Below the pieces are notes generated by a model. It was not told the DNA's origin, searched no databases, and saw only the letters and a list, made by a program, of their open reading frames with translations. Source: Sphingomonas naphthae (lineage in GTDB: Bacteria > Pseudomonadota > Alphaproteobacteria > Sphingomonadales > Sphingomonadaceae). From it: a stretch of 64,000 nt of DNA. The stretch covers positions 1,054,001 through 1,118,000 of the forward strand of contig NZ_CP117411.1 in NCBI RefSeq assembly GCF_028607085.1, read 5' to 3'. Below, piece by piece: positions 62,489 through 64,000 of the stretch. The position numbers and the translations under genes were made by a program. How positions within the stretch are numbered: the first letter of the stretch is position 1; every line of letters starts with the position of its first letter.

Positions 62489-63583
62489 TCATGGCCTTCC
62501 GTCGCCCAGCCCCAGCGCCTTCGCGATATCGCCCCAAGCCACCAGCTTGAAATTCTGCGCCCCGGCGGCGTTCTGGCCGTCCTGCGCCACGAAGAGCCCG
62601 CCGGGATAGGCGGGGCCGAAATCGCCGAGGATCAGGTCGATGCCGTCGGTTTCCTCGGTCGATCCCACCTTGCCGGCGGCGATGCGGAAGCGGCCGATAT
62701 AGCGGTCGTCGGCCAGGCCGTAGACGCTGTAGGCATTGTCGCCCTGGCTGGAGACCAGCACATAGCCGCCGCGCGCGCCGATCGGGGCGAGGGCGACGCC
62801 CTCGGCATCGGCGACCAGATTCTTGCCGTCGGCCGCGCCGACCTTGGTCGCGGTGACGGGCGCGTCGGCGCGGGCGTCGAAGCGCCAGAGGCCGACGTCC
62901 TCCTCGGCCACGTACAGCCGGCCGGTGCGGTTGTCGGCCGCGCAGCCTTCGGACTGGGTGGCGAGCTTCATGGTGCGCACGATCTGCGCGGTCGGCGCGG
63001 CGCCGGAGGCGTCGATGGCGACCTGGTTGATCGTGCCGTCCTTCAGCACGGCAAAGGCGTAGAGCCCGGCACCGTCGCGATAGAGGCAGACGCCATAGGC
63101 CTCGCCGCTGCCGGCGCTGACCGTGCCGAGCGCAGCCAGCTTCGTGGTGACGGGATCGAGCCGGAACAGGGCCAGCCTGGCGTTGGCGACGTCGTTGCGG
63201 TCGCTGGCGACCACGAGGATGCCGGCCTTGCCCGCGATCGTCACGCCGTCCGCCAGATCGACATTGTTGACCCGGCCCGCGTCGTGGAAATCGCGCACCT
63301 TGCCGTCGAGGCCGTAGACATAGAGCCCGGCCTTCTTGTCGGTGCCGACGATCAGGCTGGCGGCGGGATCGGCGGGGTTGCGCCAGATGGCGGGGTCGTC
63401 GGCGGCATCGGCGTTGGCGGTGCCGACCGGCTCGGTCTCGGCGCGCGCCGTAACCATGACGGCCGGGGCGGAGGCGGCGATGCGCTGGGCGACCGGCGTT
63501 TCCCGCGCCATGCAGCCCGTCAGGGTGAGCAGCATCACGGCAAATGTCAGCGGCGTCGCGGCCGCGCGAAAGGTGGTCGTCAT
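62489..63583 (-). CDS. beta-propeller phytase lipoprotein
   Basis: 364 aa. Signal with lipobox LTLTGC, then a 3-phytase propeller: DDPAIWRNPADPAASLIVGTDKK (DDPAIW is diagnostic), YGLDGKVRD, VASDRND, EGCAADNRTGRLYVAEEDVGLWR, DAEGVALAP, SSQGDNAYSVY and GTEETDGID-like STEETDGIDL. It hydrolyses phytate in a calcium-dependent way outside the cytoplasm. ATG 63583; a perfect Pho box lies upstream. Confidence 0.93.
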   Translation of the reverse strand: MTTTFRAAATPLTFAVMLLTLTGCMARETPVAQRIAASAPAVMVTARAETEPVGTANADAADDPAIWRNPADPAASLIVGTDKKAGLYVYGLDGKVRDFHDAGRVNNVDLADGVTIAGKAGILVVASDRNDVANARLALFRLDPVTTKLAALGTVSAGSGEAYGVCLYRDGAGLYAFAVLKDGTINQVAIDASGAAPTAQIVRTMKLATQSEGCAADNRTGRLYVAEEDVGLWRFDARADAPVTATKVGAADGKNLVADAEGVALAPIGARGGYVLVSSQGDNAYSVYGLADDRYIGRFRIAAGKVGSTEETDGIDLILGDFGPAYPGGLFVAQDGQNAAGAQNFKLVAWGDIAKALGLGDGRP

Positions 63584-63627
63584 GATCTGGATGTCCCCCG
63601 AAGTCGCGCCGGCCCTGTCGGCGCGAC

Positions 63628-63645
63628 ATGACAGGGTGATGACAG
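63628..63645 (-). promoter_or_regulatory. Pho box (PhoB-binding site)
   Basis: On the minus strand CTGTCAT-CACC-CTGTCAT, two perfect 7-bp direct repeats 4 bp apart, as in the PhoB consensus. It is 45-62 bp upstream of the phytase start and 119 bp from the divergent receptor start, so it may serve both genes under phosphate starvation. Confidence 0.85.
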
Positions 63646-63763
63646 CTGATCCCTGAATGGCCTTGTCACGATATCGTAACGCAGGCGTCACCGAACCTAC
63701 CCGCGCCGCCGGTAGGGGCCCTCGCATCGCCGCTGAAACCGGCTTGAATGGGGGATTACCGAC

Positions 63764-64000
63764 GTGAACAACTCATCCGCTCGGCGGAGCATCGCCGCGT
63801 GCCGTATCGGCGCGCTTCTCGCCTCGACCGCGCTCGTGGCGGGCACCGCTTATGCGGCGGCACCGGAGCCGGAACCCGTGGCCGCCGCGGCCGAGGAGCA
63901 GACGGACATCGTCGTCACCGGCACGCGCCCGATCGCGGAATCGGAGGCGGCGGCGCTTCAGGTGCAGCGCAATTCGGATTCGCTCGTCAGCGTCGCCGCT
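63764..64000 (+). CDS. TonB-dependent receptor, N-terminal part (runs off the window)
   Basis: First 79 codons only. Signal peptide (about 1-31, ALLASTALVAGTAYA) then the TonB-box/plug start TDIVVTGTRPIAESEAAALQ and QRNSDSLVSVAA, typical of sphingomonad outer-membrane receptors. Divergent from the phytase gene across the Pho box; probably imports a phytate breakdown product or phosphate ester (inference). GTG 63764. Confidence 0.85.
   Translation, partial: MNNSSARRSIAACRIGALLASTALVAGTAYAAAPEPEPVAAAAEEQTDIVVTGTRPIAESEAAALQVQRNSDSLVSVAA

Overview
The window is a 64 kb piece of a GC-rich alphaproteobacterial chromosome. It most resembles Sphingomonadales (Sphingomonas or a relative). The clues are a short-type prolyl-tRNA synthetase, a CpdR-type regulator, a type-2 ArgC, a Spinster-type MFS transporter, a B3 metallo-beta-lactamase variant known from sphingobia, a bphO-bphP phytochrome pair and a TonB-receptor/phytase pair. 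No rRNA, tRNA, phage, insertion sequence or CRISPR array was recognised. Coding density is high on both strands, and many operons are joined by 4-bp ATGA or GTGA overlaps.

Layout. 1-3.8 kb: the end of alkB, then a surface-glycan group (sugar aminotransferase, methyltransferase, GT61 transferase). 3.9-8.5 kb: housekeeping genes recO, proS and lolC/E-lolD. 8.7-12.1 kb: a Tad/Flp-type operon whose first product carries a very long repeat-rich domain. 12.2-18.7 kb: cysK, an MFS exporter, nudC, N-formylglutamate amidohydrolase, cpdR, a His-rich CDF metal exporter and an HDAC-family deacetylase. 18.7-19.5 kb: a gene-poor stretch with two palindromic repeats.

19.5-30 kb holds the most interesting block, an apparent pyridine-ring catabolic island. 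It has a NicX-type 2,5-dihydroxypyridine dioxygenase divergent from an operon of amidase, MetX-like alpha/beta hydrolase, NicA-like 2Fe-2S subunit and NicB-like molybdenum/tri-haem subunit. An IclR regulator and an ACS-family MFS importer follow. The parts would convert a hydroxypyridine through 2,5-dihydroxypyridine and N-formylmaleamate to maleamate and maleate. The deformylase and amidohydrolase steps would use non-canonical enzyme families, and no NicC monooxygenase is present.

30-38 kb: LysE exporter, secreted M20 amidohydrolase, Csp-like copper protein, then the fatty-acid cluster fabD-(GxxExxY gene)-fabG-acpP-fabF-mltG. 38-44.5 kb: argC, an NlpC/P60 hydrolase, a MarR regulator, an M17 aminopeptidase, a class A beta-lactamase-like lipoprotein and an MFS transporter. 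44.5-51 kb: bacteriophytochrome with its haem oxygenase, then a giant GH18-CE4-GT2 polysaccharide enzyme. 51-64 kb: a DUF6683 protein, asd, several membrane proteins, a B3-E metallo-beta-lactamase, a Tat-exported class V PLP enzyme, DUF808, a spermidine-synthase-like protein, an alpha/beta hydrolase, two tandem GGDEF cyclases, and a Pho-box-controlled beta-propeller phytase divergent from a TonB receptor that runs off the end.

Intergenic spaces carry at least five families of long inverted repeats (80-180 bp). Several sit at gene ends, and one supplies the ribosome-binding site of lolC. Coordinates, motifs and residue positions were read by eye. Family names rest on remembered motifs rather than on database searches.
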